Source of the DNA: Mycobacteroides immunogenum
Lineage (GTDB): Bacteria; Actinomycetota; Actinomycetes; Mycobacteriales; Mycobacteriaceae
DNA: 64,000 bases
Direction: 5' to 3'
Assembly (NCBI RefSeq): GCF_001605725.1
Contig: NZ_CP011530.1
Coordinates: 2,480,001 to 2,544,000 of the forward strand
Both the position numbers and the translations under genes were made by a program. How positions within the stretch are numbered: the first letter of the stretch is position 1; each line of letters opens with the position of its first letter. The notes below the pieces were generated by a model. It was not told the origin of the DNA, did no database searches, and worked only from the letters and a program-made list of their open reading frames with translations. Of this stretch, positions 57,027-64,000 are shown in pieces.

Positions 57027-57649
57027 TCTTCTGGGAAAAATTCGCGGCCTTCCGGACCTCCTCACCGCTTCTCCGTATTTCCAGCACGGCGGTAGTGGTG
57101 GCTCTCTTGCTGTCTGCCTCCGTTTTCGTCTGGAATCGTCTGCCATCTGCCGCGGAAACTCAGAACGCCTTCGATGTTCACGGCACCATGGGAAGTTCGG
57201 TAACCGGCCGGTTGTTCTCGGCCACGGTGACCAAGGTAGGGATCGGGCCGGTCGTCAAACACACCGGTTTTTATCCGCGTCAACGAAACATCAAGTCCGC
57301 CGGTCAATGGGTCGTCGTCAAACTCACCATCACTTCAATGAGCGAGGCTACCCAAGCCGACGCGATATTGGGGCTAGGCGACAAGGGCTATACACCGGAC
57401 AGCCGGCTTGAGGGTTCCACCTTGCTTGGCGCGCCGCTGACTCCACTGATCCCTGCGACCGGTGTATTCGTATTCGAGGTCAGCCCGCAGGTTCTTGAGC
57501 AGGCCCGCTCCGCGAAGTTGTACATTTTCTATGCCGCTGGGCAGTACAAATGGGATTCGCGGCTCGTCATAGACATTCCGCTCGACGCGGAGCACGCGCC
57601 GCACGCATCCGTCATCGCGCTGCCAAAGACGTTGGTGGGTAAGCAATGA
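57023..57649 (+). CDS. single-pass membrane protein with extracytoplasmic DUF4352-like domain (block gene 2)
   Basis: 208 residues. A short N-terminus, one membrane helix (about 20-38), then a beta-rich extracytoplasmic domain with GRLFSATVTKVGIG, GQWVVVKLTITSMSE and a late KLYIFYAAGQ. The order of elements (charged strand, wVvv.ltitn strand, late aromatic strand) parallels block gene 1, suggesting homology. GTG 57023 overlaps the previous stop, and its own stop overlaps the next ATG. Function unknown. Confidence 0.75.
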   Translation: MIFWEKFAAFRTSSPLLRISSTAVVVALLLSASVFVWNRLPSAAETQNAFDVHGTMGSSVTGRLFSATVTKVGIGPVVKHTGFYPRQRNIKSAGQWVVVKLTITSMSEATQADAILGLGDKGYTPDSRLEGSTLLGAPLTPLIPATGVFVFEVSPQVLEQARSAKLYIFYAAGQYKWDSRLVIDIPLDAEHAPHASVIALPKTLVGKQ

Positions 57650-58227
57650 GTGAGATTCAGAGTACTGAAAGCCCACGACATCGGCGTGAGCACGAACAAG
57701 GCCGGTTACCGTTGCGGTCACGCCTCTGGTTTCGCAATACCATCGCAGGACTAATCGTCATCGCGGTTTTCGCCGGGGTATGGGCCGTCTCGTTCCGTGA
57801 TTCGTGGCGCGACTATCGGGCGAGTGTCGTTCCGCTCCATGTGATTGCGGCTGGCCAGTCGGGGGAGGCATACGGCCAGACCTGGCGGCTCACCGGAGTC
57901 AGGCATCTCGGCAAAGCCCCTCACGGAGCCAACGGAGTGGTTCCCAAGGGGGCCGAACTTGCGGTGGTGACAATAGAACGCTCCGGCCCGGTTCCGCAGA
58001 ACTTCTTCTGCGAAGGAAAAATCACCGATGGTGAGCATCTGTGGTCGAAGGCCCCCTTCCTGATCTACACAGTGCCGCTCGTTGACGGTGTGGTCGACCA
58101 CTGCGACAAGCCAGGAAACCTTGAGTTCACCTTCCTGGTGCCGGACGATGTGACCATGACCGCTGTCGATCTCGTCAACCCCGTAGGCGGCTCGGATCAA
58201 ATTTTGGTCAGATTTGAGCTGTCCTAG
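57646..58227 (+). CDS. single-pass membrane protein with extracytoplasmic domain (block gene 3)
   Basis: 193 residues. A basic cytosolic N-terminus (RHRREHEQGRLPLRSRLWFR), one membrane helix (about 31-49), then an extracytoplasmic beta-rich domain with GQTWRLTGVRHLGKA, AELAVVTIERSG, two Cys (FFCEGKI, DHCDKPG) that may pair, and a late LVRFELS strand. ATGA overlap with block gene 2. It converges on the multi-pass gene, with 2 bp between the stop codons. Function unknown. Confidence 0.75.
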   Translation: MSEIQSTESPRHRREHEQGRLPLRSRLWFRNTIAGLIVIAVFAGVWAVSFRDSWRDYRASVVPLHVIAAGQSGEAYGQTWRLTGVRHLGKAPHGANGVVPKGAELAVVTIERSGPVPQNFFCEGKITDGEHLWSKAPFLIYTVPLVDGVVDHCDKPGNLEFTFLVPDDVTMTAVDLVNPVGGSDQILVRFELS

Positions 58228-58229
58228 TT

Positions 58230-59612
58230 CTACTGATCGGCGACAACAGGATTTACCGCGAGAGCGTCGTCGGAGTCGGCTGGGTAGTCGACAACCTCGT
58301 TGTCGTGTAGCGCCGCTGCTTCCGCTTCTGCCTTTTCGACACAATGGGCGAAGACCGACGTGATGACGCAAACTCTCAGGGACGCGACAAGCACGCCTGA
58401 GATCGCCGTTAATACCGGGGCGACACCATTCCAGAAGGACAGTGGATGGGGGCCTAACACCCAGGCGAAACCACGAGTCAGGTATCCGCCGACCTGCATT
58501 TGCGTGGCCAGGAAACTATCGGACATGTCCAACCACGCCAAGCAGAGGTACACCAGTACATAGCCGGACAGCAGGACTAATCCTCCGTGCAGCACCAGGC
58601 GGGCCGAATCGATAATGGGCTTGGCGCTGCCGAACTGTGATAGCAGCCAATCCTTGGCCTTACCTCGGGTCTGCTCGGACACCCGGCCAGTCACCCGGCG
58701 TTGTACCTGGTCGCGGGTGGGAGCGAGTCTGTCTGCCACCACTTTGCCGTCAACACCTGCCAGCCGCCGCAGTACTCCCCGCCAGCTGGCATTGCTGGAC
58801 GAGCCGTAAACGATGCCGGCAATAGCCAGCCAGATCAGTGGTACGGCCGCCGCACCCCAGACGATCTGCCACGCGTCACTCACGAAGGTCCAGAGAACTT
58901 CCAGAGGGCGAAAATGCGAGAACAGTTCGCTGCGCATTTCGTCAAGCCACACGACGATACGGCGTTCCTTGAACCACGCCGATGGACTCAGGAAGAAGTT
59001 CACGCCCTTGCTGGCAGAGAAGGACAGGACCAGGAAGACCCACAAAGCATCCAAATACACCCTGATGAAGACAAACCATGCAGGCAGCCGGTTCTTTATG
59101 GGCTTGACGTTCAAGAGCATCCGGAGGATAAACGCACCGGCAATCAGCACCCAGACGTAATTGGTAACCGGAACATCCCCCAAGTTGACTACCCGGGTGC
59201 CGGTTGTCATGTGGGCGCCCACACGGTGCCACATAGCCTTCTGCTCGTAGGTCAGCCAGTCATCCTGGAACATCTTCCAAGCCAGATAGATAACAAAAAA
59301 TGGCAGCACGATATTGGCGAATATGTCGACATTGCGTAAAGAGATCTTGGGCATGGCCGCCAACGCCGGAATCGCCGAGCGCAGGACCAGGAACATCGCA
59401 ATGATCGACCCAAGCCGGGCCAAACCCGCGAACGGCATCAGTAGGTCGACCACGAGATAGTTGTTCCACGCATACTTGGCCGCCAGCTCGATGACGATGT
59501 TGCGTCCCAGCAGGCCCAACAGATAGCACGCCGCCAGTTGGGGCAGGTACATCACCCAGAGGCGTAGCGGCCGTAGCAACAGATTCCCCACCGCGCCATC
59601 GTAGAGGCTCAC
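58230..59612 (-). CDS. large multi-pass membrane protein of unknown family
   Basis: 460 residues from GTG 59612 (AAGGGC ahead); longer frames with ATG 59669 or 59693 are open but lack support. About eight to nine membrane helices: a group in residues 10-190, an amphipathic region (SPSAWFKERRIVVWLDEMRSELF) and a second group at about 215-240 and 335-430, separated by a cytosolic charged segment (RLAPTRDQVQRRVTGRVSEQTRGKAKDW). An acidic C-terminal tail follows. It is unrecognised. It faces the three single-pass proteins tail to tail, and a joint envelope complex is possible but unproven. Confidence 0.75.
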   Translation of the reverse strand: MSLYDGAVGNLLLRPLRLWVMYLPQLAACYLLGLLGRNIVIELAAKYAWNNYLVVDLLMPFAGLARLGSIIAMFLVLRSAIPALAAMPKISLRNVDIFANIVLPFFVIYLAWKMFQDDWLTYEQKAMWHRVGAHMTTGTRVVNLGDVPVTNYVWVLIAGAFILRMLLNVKPIKNRLPAWFVFIRVYLDALWVFLVLSFSASKGVNFFLSPSAWFKERRIVVWLDEMRSELFSHFRPLEVLWTFVSDAWQIVWGAAAVPLIWLAIAGIVYGSSSNASWRGVLRRLAGVDGKVVADRLAPTRDQVQRRVTGRVSEQTRGKAKDWLLSQFGSAKPIIDSARLVLHGGLVLLSGYVLVYLCLAWLDMSDSFLATQMQVGGYLTRGFAWVLGPHPLSFWNGVAPVLTAISGVLVASLRVCVITSVFAHCVEKAEAEAAALHDNEVVDYPADSDDALAVNPVVADQ

Positions 59613-59733
59613 CTGCCCTTGCTGCCTCCGATCCGGGTGACAGGGATTTGGTCTGGCCGGTGCGCCCATTGTGACAGGATGTGCAGGCCTCACCTGGGCA
59701 ATATGGTGGACGACCGGTATCTAAGGAGCAGCA

Positions 59734-62703
59734 GTGGCCTTCAATATTTCCTCCTTGACCAAGCCCGTCGCTCGCCTGGCGGCCACCGCGCAGAACGGCC
59801 TGGAGGTCCTGCGACTGGGAGGACTCGAGACCGGCAGCACCGCTTCATCGCATCAGATCGTCGAGAGCGTGCCCATGTACCGGCTGCGCCGCTACTTCGC
59901 GCCGGGCTCGGGCACAGAAGACGCCGGCCCGGTCGTGCTCATGGTGCACCCGATGATGATGGCCGCCGATATGTGGGATGTGACCCAGGACGGCGGCGCG
60001 GTGGGAATCCTGCACCGGGCCGGCATCGACCCATGGGTCATCGACTTCGGCAGCCCCGATCGTATGGCCGGAGGCATGGAGCGCACGCTGTCCGATCACG
60101 TCGTCGCGGTCAGCGACGCCATCGAAACCGTGCACCGCATCACTGGCCGCCAAGTGCATCTGGCCGGTTACTCACAGGGCGGCATGTTCTGCTATCAGAC
60201 TGCGGCGCTACGTAAATCGCGGACCATCGCAAGCATCATCACCTTCGGCTCGCCTGTCGACGCCAACGCCGCGATGCCCATGGGCATGCCGGCCGGGCTT
60301 TCGGCCGACATCGCCGAATTCATGGCCGACCATGTGTTCAGCCGATTTTCGATACCGGCGTGGTCGGCCCGCATCGGATTCCAGATGCTGGATCCGGTCA
60401 AAACCATCAAGGGACGCCTCGATTTCCTGCGGCAGCTGCACGACCGCGATGCCCTGCTTCCGCGCGAGCAGCAGCGTAAGTTCCTGGCCAACGAGGGCTG
60501 GATAGCGTGGTCGGGTCCGGCGATCGCCGAATTGCTGCGCCAGTTCGTGGTGCACAACCGCATGACCACAGGCGGTTTCACCGTCAATGACCGCGTGGTG
60601 ACCCTCAGTGACATCACCTGCCCGGTGCTGGCGGTCGTGGGTGAGGTCGACGACATCGGGCAGCCCGCGTCGGTACGCGGCATTCTGCGCGCGGCGCCCA
60701 AGGCCGATGTCTACGAATACCTCATCCGCGCGGGTCATTTCGGTCTTGTTGTGGGCTCCACCGCGGTCGCCCAAACCTGGCCCACCGTCAGCCAGTGGGT
60801 GCAGTGGCGCGAAGGCGAGGCGGCGAAGCCTCCCTCAGTGGACCTCATGTACGAGCACGAGGCCGGCCAGCTCGATCGCGGCGGTGTTCCGCTCGCCTCC
60901 CGTGTCGCACACGGTCTGAGTACCACCACCGAGGTGGCTATCACTGCCGCCCGCACCGCGGGAGCGGCAGCGGCCGCCGCCAACAAGTCGGTGAAATCCA
61001 TTGCCGTGGAGGCGGTTCGCACACTTCCGCGGCTGACACGCTTGGGGCAGATTCACGATCACACCCGAATCTCCATGGGCCGGTTGATGACCGAGCAGGC
61101 GCGGCGCACACCGCATGGCGAATGCTTCCTGTTCGACGGCCGGGTGCACACCTACGAGGCGGTGGACCGCCGCATCAACAACGTGGTCAAGGGGCTCATC
61201 GAGGTGGGGGTCCGCCAAGGCGTGCGGGTGGGCATTCTCATGGAGACCAGACCCAGTGCGCTGGTCGCCATCGCGGCGCTCTCGCGGCTGGGCGCCGTGG
61301 CTGTGCTGTTGCCGCCGGACGCCGATCTCGAGGTCGCGGTCAAGCTGGGAGAGATCTCCGAGCTACTCACCGACCCGCCAAATCTTCCTGCCGCACAGAA
61401 TCTTCCGGTGCACGTACTGGTACTCGGCGGCGGCGAGTCGCGTGACCTGTCGATTCCCGATGACGGTTCGACCATCGACATGGAGAAGATCGACCCCGAC
61501 GCGGTGGAGCTGCCCGGCTGGTACCGGCCCGACCCGGGCCAGGCGCGCGATCTGGCCTTCGTGATGTTCAGTGGCACGGGCGCCAAGCTGCTCCCCAAAC
61601 AGATCACCAACCACCGATGGGCGCTGTCCGCGTTCGGCACCGCATCGGCCGCCGCGCTCAGCTCCAATGACACCGTGTACTGCCTCACGCCGTTGCACCA
61701 TCAGTCCGGGTTGTTGGTCAGCATCGGCGGCGCGGTGGCAGGCGGCGCGCGCATCGCGTTGTCACGCGGGCTGGATCCTGATCGATTCGTCCAGGAGATT
61801 CACCAGTACGGCGTCAGCGTGGTCTCCTACACCTGGGCGATGATGCACGAGGTGATCGACGATCCGGCGCTGGCTCTCGGTGCGCACCATCCCGTTCGAC
61901 TGTTCATCGGATCCGGTATGCCCGCCGGGCTGTGGCGCCGGGTCACCGAGAAGTTCGATCCCGCCCACGTCGTCGAGTTCTTCGCGACGACCGATGGGGA
62001 AGCGGTGTTGGCCAATGTTTCTGGCACCAAGGTGGGAAGCAAGGGCCGCCCGCTGCCGGGCGGCGGCAAGGTCAGGCTGGCCGCATACGACCCCATCGAA
62101 GACGTGATCATCGAGGGGGAGGACGGCTTCGTGCAGATCGCCGAGCCCGGCGAGGTCGGCCTGCTGCTGGCCAAACCGCCGGGTGACGTGGACCCCACCG
62201 CCGCGGTACGACGTGGGGTGTTCGCTCCCGGCGACACCTGGGTCTCGTCCGAGTTCCTCTTCCGCCGTGACGAAGATGGCGATTTCTGGATGTTGGACGG
62301 CCGGGGCACCGCGATCCGCAACGCGCACGGTGTCGTTTATGCGGAAGCCACCAGCAATGTCTTGGGGGCCCTCGGCGCCATCGACCTGGTCGCGACGTAC
62401 CCGGTAGAGGTGGGTGAAACGACACTCGCGGTGACTGCGGTGGTGTTGCGCCCCGGTGAGGCGCTGTCGCCCGCGGATCTGGCCGAGGCCTTCGTCTCCG
62501 TCCCGATCTCCGAACGGCCGGACATCATCAAGGTCGTGCCCAATCTGCCACTGAGCGCCTCCTATCGGCCGTCGACTGCGCATCTGCGTGCGTCCGGATT
62601 ACCCAAGCCGGGGCGGCAGACGTGGCATCTCGATTCGGAATCGGGCGCCTATCACCGCCTCACCGCGGCGACGTATGAGGTGCTACAGGGCGCCGCGCCG
62701 TAA
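59734..62703 (+). CDS. alpha/beta-hydrolase fused to acyl-CoA-synthetase-like domain (Rv1683-like)
   Basis: 989 residues. N-terminal alpha/beta hydrolase (about 40-365) of PHA-synthase/lipase type: nucleophile GYSQGG, HPMMM oxyanion region, a late HFGLV His. A linker rich in Ala leads to an ANL-type ligase domain (about 440-975). Its motifs are altered: the P-loop reads SGTGAKLLPKQ, and the end region SYRPSTAHL lacks the catalytic Lys of active ligases. M. tuberculosis Rv1683 has the same fusion and is annotated as a possible lipase/acyl-CoA synthase. GTG 59734 has AAGGAG upstream. Confidence 0.9.
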   Translation: MAFNISSLTKPVARLAATAQNGLEVLRLGGLETGSTASSHQIVESVPMYRLRRYFAPGSGTEDAGPVVLMVHPMMMAADMWDVTQDGGAVGILHRAGIDPWVIDFGSPDRMAGGMERTLSDHVVAVSDAIETVHRITGRQVHLAGYSQGGMFCYQTAALRKSRTIASIITFGSPVDANAAMPMGMPAGLSADIAEFMADHVFSRFSIPAWSARIGFQMLDPVKTIKGRLDFLRQLHDRDALLPREQQRKFLANEGWIAWSGPAIAELLRQFVVHNRMTTGGFTVNDRVVTLSDITCPVLAVVGEVDDIGQPASVRGILRAAPKADVYEYLIRAGHFGLVVGSTAVAQTWPTVSQWVQWREGEAAKPPSVDLMYEHEAGQLDRGGVPLASRVAHGLSTTTEVAITAARTAGAAAAAANKSVKSIAVEAVRTLPRLTRLGQIHDHTRISMGRLMTEQARRTPHGECFLFDGRVHTYEAVDRRINNVVKGLIEVGVRQGVRVGILMETRPSALVAIAALSRLGAVAVLLPPDADLEVAVKLGEISELLTDPPNLPAAQNLPVHVLVLGGGESRDLSIPDDGSTIDMEKIDPDAVELPGWYRPDPGQARDLAFVMFSGTGAKLLPKQITNHRWALSAFGTASAAALSSNDTVYCLTPLHHQSGLLVSIGGAVAGGARIALSRGLDPDRFVQEIHQYGVSVVSYTWAMMHEVIDDPALALGAHHPVRLFIGSGMPAGLWRRVTEKFDPAHVVEFFATTDGEAVLANVSGTKVGSKGRPLPGGGKVRLAAYDPIEDVIIEGEDGFVQIAEPGEVGLLLAKPPGDVDPTAAVRRGVFAPGDTWVSSEFLFRRDEDGDFWMLDGRGTAIRNAHGVVYAEATSNVLGALGAIDLVATYPVEVGETTLAVTAVVLRPGEALSPADLAEAFVSVPISERPDIIKVVPNLPLSASYRPSTAHLRASGLPKPGRQTWHLDSESGAYHRLTAATYEVLQGAAP

Positions 62704-62801
62704 CGGCGCCCACCCGCCGGCGCGCTGCTCGTGTCGCCTTCCGCTGCTCATGTGCGGGCGTGTTGTTACGCTGACGTTCGCGATACCGGAAGGAACTCGT
62801 C

Positions 62802-63281
62802 ATGCCGACACGCCTACGCGCCCTCGCGGGCGCCGCACTGGCCACGGCCGGTCTATCCGCCGCGCTGGTGCTGGGACCCGGTGTCGGCACCGCCGGCGCG
62901 GATGTATTGGACGACATCGCGCACGAATACTCGACGGGTACCAGCGGTGGTCAGGTTTCCAATCTGGTCCGCACGTCACTGCAGCTGCGGGCAAAGGGTG
63001 CTCAGGTCAGTTCGGCGCAGAACGACGCCCTCAAGGTCGCGCTGGACAAACGGCCCAGCCAGATGCCGTTGATCAACACCCTGAAGTCGGTCATCGCCAC
63101 GCAGACGCAGTTCCTCAAGGCCGCGCAGAAGCCGCAACAGCCCATCCACATCGGCATCAGCGGCACCAACGGAACCAATAACCCGAACGGTGGACCTCCC
63201 AACGTCAATCCCGGGACGGGTATCGGTGTCGGTGGTGGCGGTGGCCAGCAGATCTTCAACCAGAACATCCCGCTGGGCTGA
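62802..63281 (+). CDS. small exported hypothetical protein
   Basis: 159 residues. The signal peptide is cleaved at about residue 33 (GTAGA, before DVLDDIAHEY). A helical middle (about 35-110) precedes a Gly/Asn-rich low-complexity tail (TNGTNNPNGGPPNVNPG). No cysteine or membrane anchor. ATG 62802 follows GGAAGGAACTC. No family recognised; it lies 98 bp after the hydrolase-ligase gene. Confidence 0.7.
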   Translation: MPTRLRALAGAALATAGLSAALVLGPGVGTAGADVLDDIAHEYSTGTSGGQVSNLVRTSLQLRAKGAQVSSAQNDALKVALDKRPSQMPLINTLKSVIATQTQFLKAAQKPQQPIHIGISGTNGTNNPNGGPPNVNPGTGIGVGGGGGQQIFNQNIPLG

Positions 63282-63290
63282 TCCACCGAT

Positions 63291-63494
63291 ATGCCACTTG
63301 ATGCCGCACTCCTAGACATTCTGGTCTGCCCGATCGACCGCGGGACGCTCCTGCTCGTCGGCGGCGATACCGACGGGATTCTGTACAACCCGCGCCTGCG
63401 TAAGGCTTACCGGATAGAGGACTCGATCCCGGTGCTGTTGCCGGACGAGGCGCGTGATGTGTCCGACGAGGAGCACCAGCGCTTCACTGCGTGA
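63291..63494 (+). CDS. Trm112/UPF0434-like small protein (Rv1684-like)
   Basis: 67 residues. LLDILVCPIDRGTLLL, LYNPRLRKAYRIEDSIPVLLPDEAR follows the Trm112/YcaR pattern, but of the four zinc cysteines only the first remains. In other bacteria such proteins partner methyltransferases; here the role is unknown. Ten bp separate it from the exported-protein gene, so they may be co-transcribed. Its last 11 bp overlap the convergent TetR gene. Confidence 0.8.
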   Translation: MPLDAALLDILVCPIDRGTLLLVGGDTDGILYNPRLRKAYRIEDSIPVLLPDEARDVSDEEHQRFTA

Positions 63495-64000
63495 GGCCCG
63501 TCAGCTCCCCGGTCAGGTAGCGCTGGATGTTCGGGCCCACGGTCGCGGTGATCTGATCCACCGTCAGCGAAGCCAGCGGCTCGATCTTCATGATGTACCG
63601 GGTAACCAGGATTCCCGACATCTGGCTGATGACGAACTCGGCACGCAGTACGCCGCTACCGACCGGGTTGTCGACGCGTTCGGCGATGATGTCGACCAGG
63701 ACTTCCCGAAAGAAAGCCCGCACCAATCCGTCGTCGGCGCCGGTCAGCGCGGCGCGGAACACCGCCAGCACATTGGCACCGAGCTCGGAATCCCAGAGCG
63801 TGACGATGAGCCGGGGAATTGTTACCCCCAACTGGTCGATCGGAACCTCACGTAGCGGCTGTAGCACCACACTCGGATCGACGGGCAGCTGCACCACCGC
63901 ACGGAAGAGATCGAGCTTCGTGCCGAAGTAGTGGTGGATGAGCGCGGGATCGACATCCGCTTCGGTGGCAATGGCCCGTATTGAGGTCTTGTCGATTCCA
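63484..64000 (-). CDS. TetR-family transcriptional regulator, N-terminus beyond the window (Rv1685c-like)
   Basis: About 172 residues are visible; the first part is cut by the window end. The helix-turn-helix end is seen (DKTSIRAIATEADVDPALIHHYFGTKLDLFRAVV), followed by a helical ligand domain. The position next to Rv1683/Rv1684-like genes matches Rv1685c. Its regulated genes are not clear from the sequence. Confidence 0.88.
   Translation of the reverse strand, partial: GIDKTSIRAIATEADVDPALIHHYFGTKLDLFRAVVQLPVDPSVVLQPLREVPIDQLGVTIPRLIVTLWDSELGANVLAVFRAALTGADDGLVRAFFREVLVDIIAERVDNPVGSGVLRAEFVISQMSGILVTRYIMKIEPLASLTVDQITATVGPNIQRYLTGELTGLTQ

Overview
The window is a high-GC actinobacterial chromosome segment. 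Gene content and order point to a rapid-growing mycobacterium of the Mycobacteroides (M. abscessus/M. chelonae) group. The backbone follows the M. tuberculosis Rv1630-Rv1659 order: rpsA, coaE(-GrpB), DUF402, uvrB, MFS pump, universal stress protein, MBL hydrolase, uvrA, Rv1639c-like esterase, lysX, infC-rpmI-rplT-tsnR, Rv1647-type adenylyl cyclase, Rv1648-type membrane protein, pheST, argCJBDFR-argGH. Rv1683-1685c-like genes follow at the right edge. Species and synteny are inferred from recognition of the proteins; no search was run.

Left part (1-15.6 kb): the start of a flavin monooxygenase, a PrsW-type membrane protease, rpsA with a strong terminator, and coaE fused to a GrpB domain. Next comes an accessory efflux island: a TetR repressor divergent from two tandem mmpS-mmpL pairs. 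This matches the MAB_2299c-linked clofazimine/bedaquiline efflux locus of M. abscessus. Two small exported proteins, a Gfo/Idh/MocA oxidoreductase and a DUF402 protein follow. Both mmpS genes lack a usable ATG/GTG/TTG and seem to start at an aligned ATT behind an identical 13-bp ribosome-binding segment.

Middle (15.6-36.2 kb): nucleotide excision repair (uvrB, uvrA); a SoxR-type regulator with a 19-bp-spacer promoter driving a divergent, apparently leaderless MFS pump; an M20 lipoprotein peptidase; a universal stress protein; an acyl-CoA ligase; LysX (aminoacylation of phosphatidylglycerol); and the infC-rpmI-rplT-tsnR translation cluster. infC begins at ATC and is preceded by a structured leader with an attenuator-like terminator. 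A second strong terminator lies inside the tsnR reading frame. An SDR gene and tRNA-Cys close this part.

36.2-44 kb: an MspA-family porin with a Pro/Ala-rich exported partner. A complete ISL3-type insertion sequence (22-bp perfect inverted repeats, 8-bp target duplication) sits about 160 bp upstream of the porin. After it come an adenylyl cyclase, a rhomboid-like membrane protein, and the alkylation-repair pair ogt / ada-alkA.

44-56.2 kb: pheST (leaderless-type promoter) and the complete arginine operon argCJBDFRGH. Most arg junctions overlap by 4 bp, and two adjacent ARG-box-like palindromes precede argC.

56.2-64 kb: an unrecognised block of three translationally coupled single-pass membrane proteins with similar extracytoplasmic domains, facing a large multi-pass membrane protein. 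Then come a hydrolase/acyl-CoA-ligase fusion (Rv1683 type) with a degenerate ligase half, an exported small protein, a Trm112-like protein without zinc cysteines, and a TetR regulator cut by the window end. No CRISPR array, prophage or rRNA was seen.
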